Shown: one piece after another, positions 6,714 to 7,442 of the stretch
How positions within the stretch are numbered: the first letter of the stretch is position 1
Layout of the letters: every line of letters starts with the position of its first letter
Assembly: GCA_023399815.1 (NCBI GenBank)
Contig: JAEWOJ010000032.1
Coordinates: 1-7,442, forward strand
Direction: 5' to 3'
From: Pseudomonadota bacterium
GTDB taxonomy: Bacteria; Pseudomonadota; Gammaproteobacteria; Xanthomonadales; Xanthomonadaceae
Length of the DNA: 7,442 nucleotides
Made by a program: the position numbers and the translations under genes
Notes under the pieces: model-generated
Seen by the model: the letters and a program-made list of their open reading frames with translations, nothing else
The model's database searches: none
What the model was told of the DNA's origin: nothing

Positions 6714-7379
6714 ATGGAGACAGACACTACACCGCGTGGTCTGATCGATACCGGAGTCGCCGCATCCGCTCCGGAAGCGGAGTTTTCGCTCCCGCCCTCC
6801 CTGCACCGCCTCGGTTCCGTGCGACTGCTGTCGCTGGACGCGCACGGCCGCGTGCTCGACTGGATCAACTGGCAGGAAGCGGCCTGCCTTTACGCGCGCG
6901 GCGCGGTGGCCTGGACCCTGGGCGATCCCTGCCTGCACGTGCACGGCGCCATCAACCGGGCCAGCGGCCTGCGCAGCGGCCTGGACCTGCACCCGATCAT
7001 CGCCTCGCGCGGCCATGCCCGCTCGCGCGCCATCGACCCGACGCCCAACCTCACCAATACCGCGCTGTTCGCCCGCGACGCGCAGCTGTGCCTGTACTGC
7101 GGCCACCAGTTCAGCCGCCCGCACCTGACCCGCGACCACGTCATGCCCCTGTCCAAGGGCGGCCGCGACATCTGGGAAAACGTGGTCAGCGCGTGCTTCC
7201 AGTGCAATTCGCGCAAGAGCAACCGCACCCCGCAGCAGGCCAACATGCCGCTGCTGGCGGTGCCGTACCGGCCGAGCTGGATCGAGCACCTGATCCTGTC
7301 CAACCGCAACATCCTGGCCGACCAGATGGCCTTCCTGAAGGCGCAGCTGCCCAAGAGCGCCCTGCGCCGCAACGCCTGA
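6714..7379 (+). CDS. HNH endonuclease-family protein (zinc-ribbon HNH type)
   Basis: A 221-residue protein whose C-terminal half is a complete HNH nuclease fold. A zinc ribbon is formed by C126/C129 (CLYC) and C161/C164 (CFQC). The catalytic/metal motif is RDHVMPLSKGG, with D141 and H142, followed by W-E-N (N156) and C-N-x-x-K (N165, K168). All expected residues are present, so it should bind zinc and cleave nucleic acid in a metal-dependent way; the target is unknown. Residues about 35-70 (VRLLSLDAHGRVLDWINWQEAACLY…) match the N-terminal region typical of small stand-alone HNH proteins that are widespread in bacterial chromosomes. The first 28 residues look low in conservation and probably flexible. 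The ATG at 6714 is the first start after an in-frame stop (6699-6701). There is no Shine-Dalgarno. No methyltransferase, toxin, phage packaging gene or other defence partner lies next to it, so restriction, homing or packaging roles are not supported here. Confidence 0.88.
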   Translation: METDTTPRGLIDTGVAASAPEAEFSLPPSLHRLGSVRLLSLDAHGRVLDWINWQEAACLYARGAVAWTLGDPCLHVHGAINRASGLRSGLDLHPIIASRGHARSRAIDPTPNLTNTALFARDAQLCLYCGHQFSRPHLTRDHVMPLSKGGRDIWENVVSACFQCNSRKSNRTPQQANMPLLAVPYRPSWIEHLILSNRNILADQMAFLKAQLPKSALRRNA

Positions 7380-7392
7380 GCGGCCCTGACCT

Positions 7393-7415
7393 GTAGTGCC
7401 GGCCGCTGGCCGGCA
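7393..7415 (+). repeat. REP/SMAG-like GTAG-headed palindrome
   Basis: A GTAG tetranucleotide (7393-7396) is followed directly by a perfect hairpin: TGCCGGCC (7397-7404), loop GCT, GGCCGGCA (7408-7415). This is the layout of SMAG/REP elements of Stenotrophomonas and Xanthomonas: a GTAG head followed by a GC-rich imperfect or perfect stem, scattered between genes and mobilised by RAYT transposases. It begins 13 bases after the HNH stop and may also serve as its transcription end. Only one unit is in the window, so its repetitive nature is inferred from resemblance. The remaining 27 bases to the edge hold nothing I can identify. Confidence 0.65.
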
Positions 7416-7442
7416 ACCTCGCATCTCCTGGCATTCCTGCGG

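Noticed and set aside
6534..7424. Overlapping open frames opposite and out of frame with the HNH gene
   Set aside because: They have shadow composition, no motifs, and cross the terminator hairpin and stop codons of clear genes.

Overview
The window looks like ordinary chromosome from a high-GC gammaproteobacterium of the Xanthomonadaceae (Stenotrophomonas, Pseudoxanthomonas, Xanthomonas or Lysobacter type). The grounds are the strong G/C bias at third codon positions, a large STN-containing TonB-dependent receptor of the kind abundant in that family, and a GTAG-headed GC-rich palindrome at the right edge that resembles the SMAG/REP repeats of Stenotrophomonas and Xanthomonas. The genus is inferred, not proven.

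Left half (1-4157, all minus strand): a three-gene cell-surface signalling unit. Read in the direction of transcription it holds a 1119-residue TonB-dependent outer-membrane receptor with an N-terminal STN signalling domain, then a FecI-like ECF sigma factor (195 aa), then the first 55 codons of a FecR-like anti-sigma regulator cut by the window edge. The sigma and FecR genes overlap by 17 bases. The receptor comes first, whereas the classic fec arrangement is sigma, FecR, then receptor. By family knowledge, ligand binding outside is passed from the STN domain to FecR and then to the sigma factor, which transcribes the receptor operon. The ligand cannot be read from the sequence.

Centre (4158-4330): a divergent intergenic region with a perfect 7+3+7 inverted repeat that contains an ECF-type -35-like element (GGAACTT) facing the receptor gene.

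Right half (4331-7442, all plus strand): a small lipoprotein with a probable LEA14/WHy-type beta-sandwich domain, then a 596-residue DmdC-like acyl-CoA dehydrogenase 35 bases downstream, probably co-transcribed. A 13-bp GC-rich hairpin closes that unit. A promoter-like element directly abuts it and drives an HNH endonuclease-family gene with almost no leader and no Shine-Dalgarno. A REP-like palindrome follows the HNH gene.

I found no RNA gene, CRISPR array, insertion sequence, prophage gene or clearly new system. The points most worth a second look are the receptor-first signalling unit with its palindrome, the possibly leaderless HNH gene, and the REP-like element.
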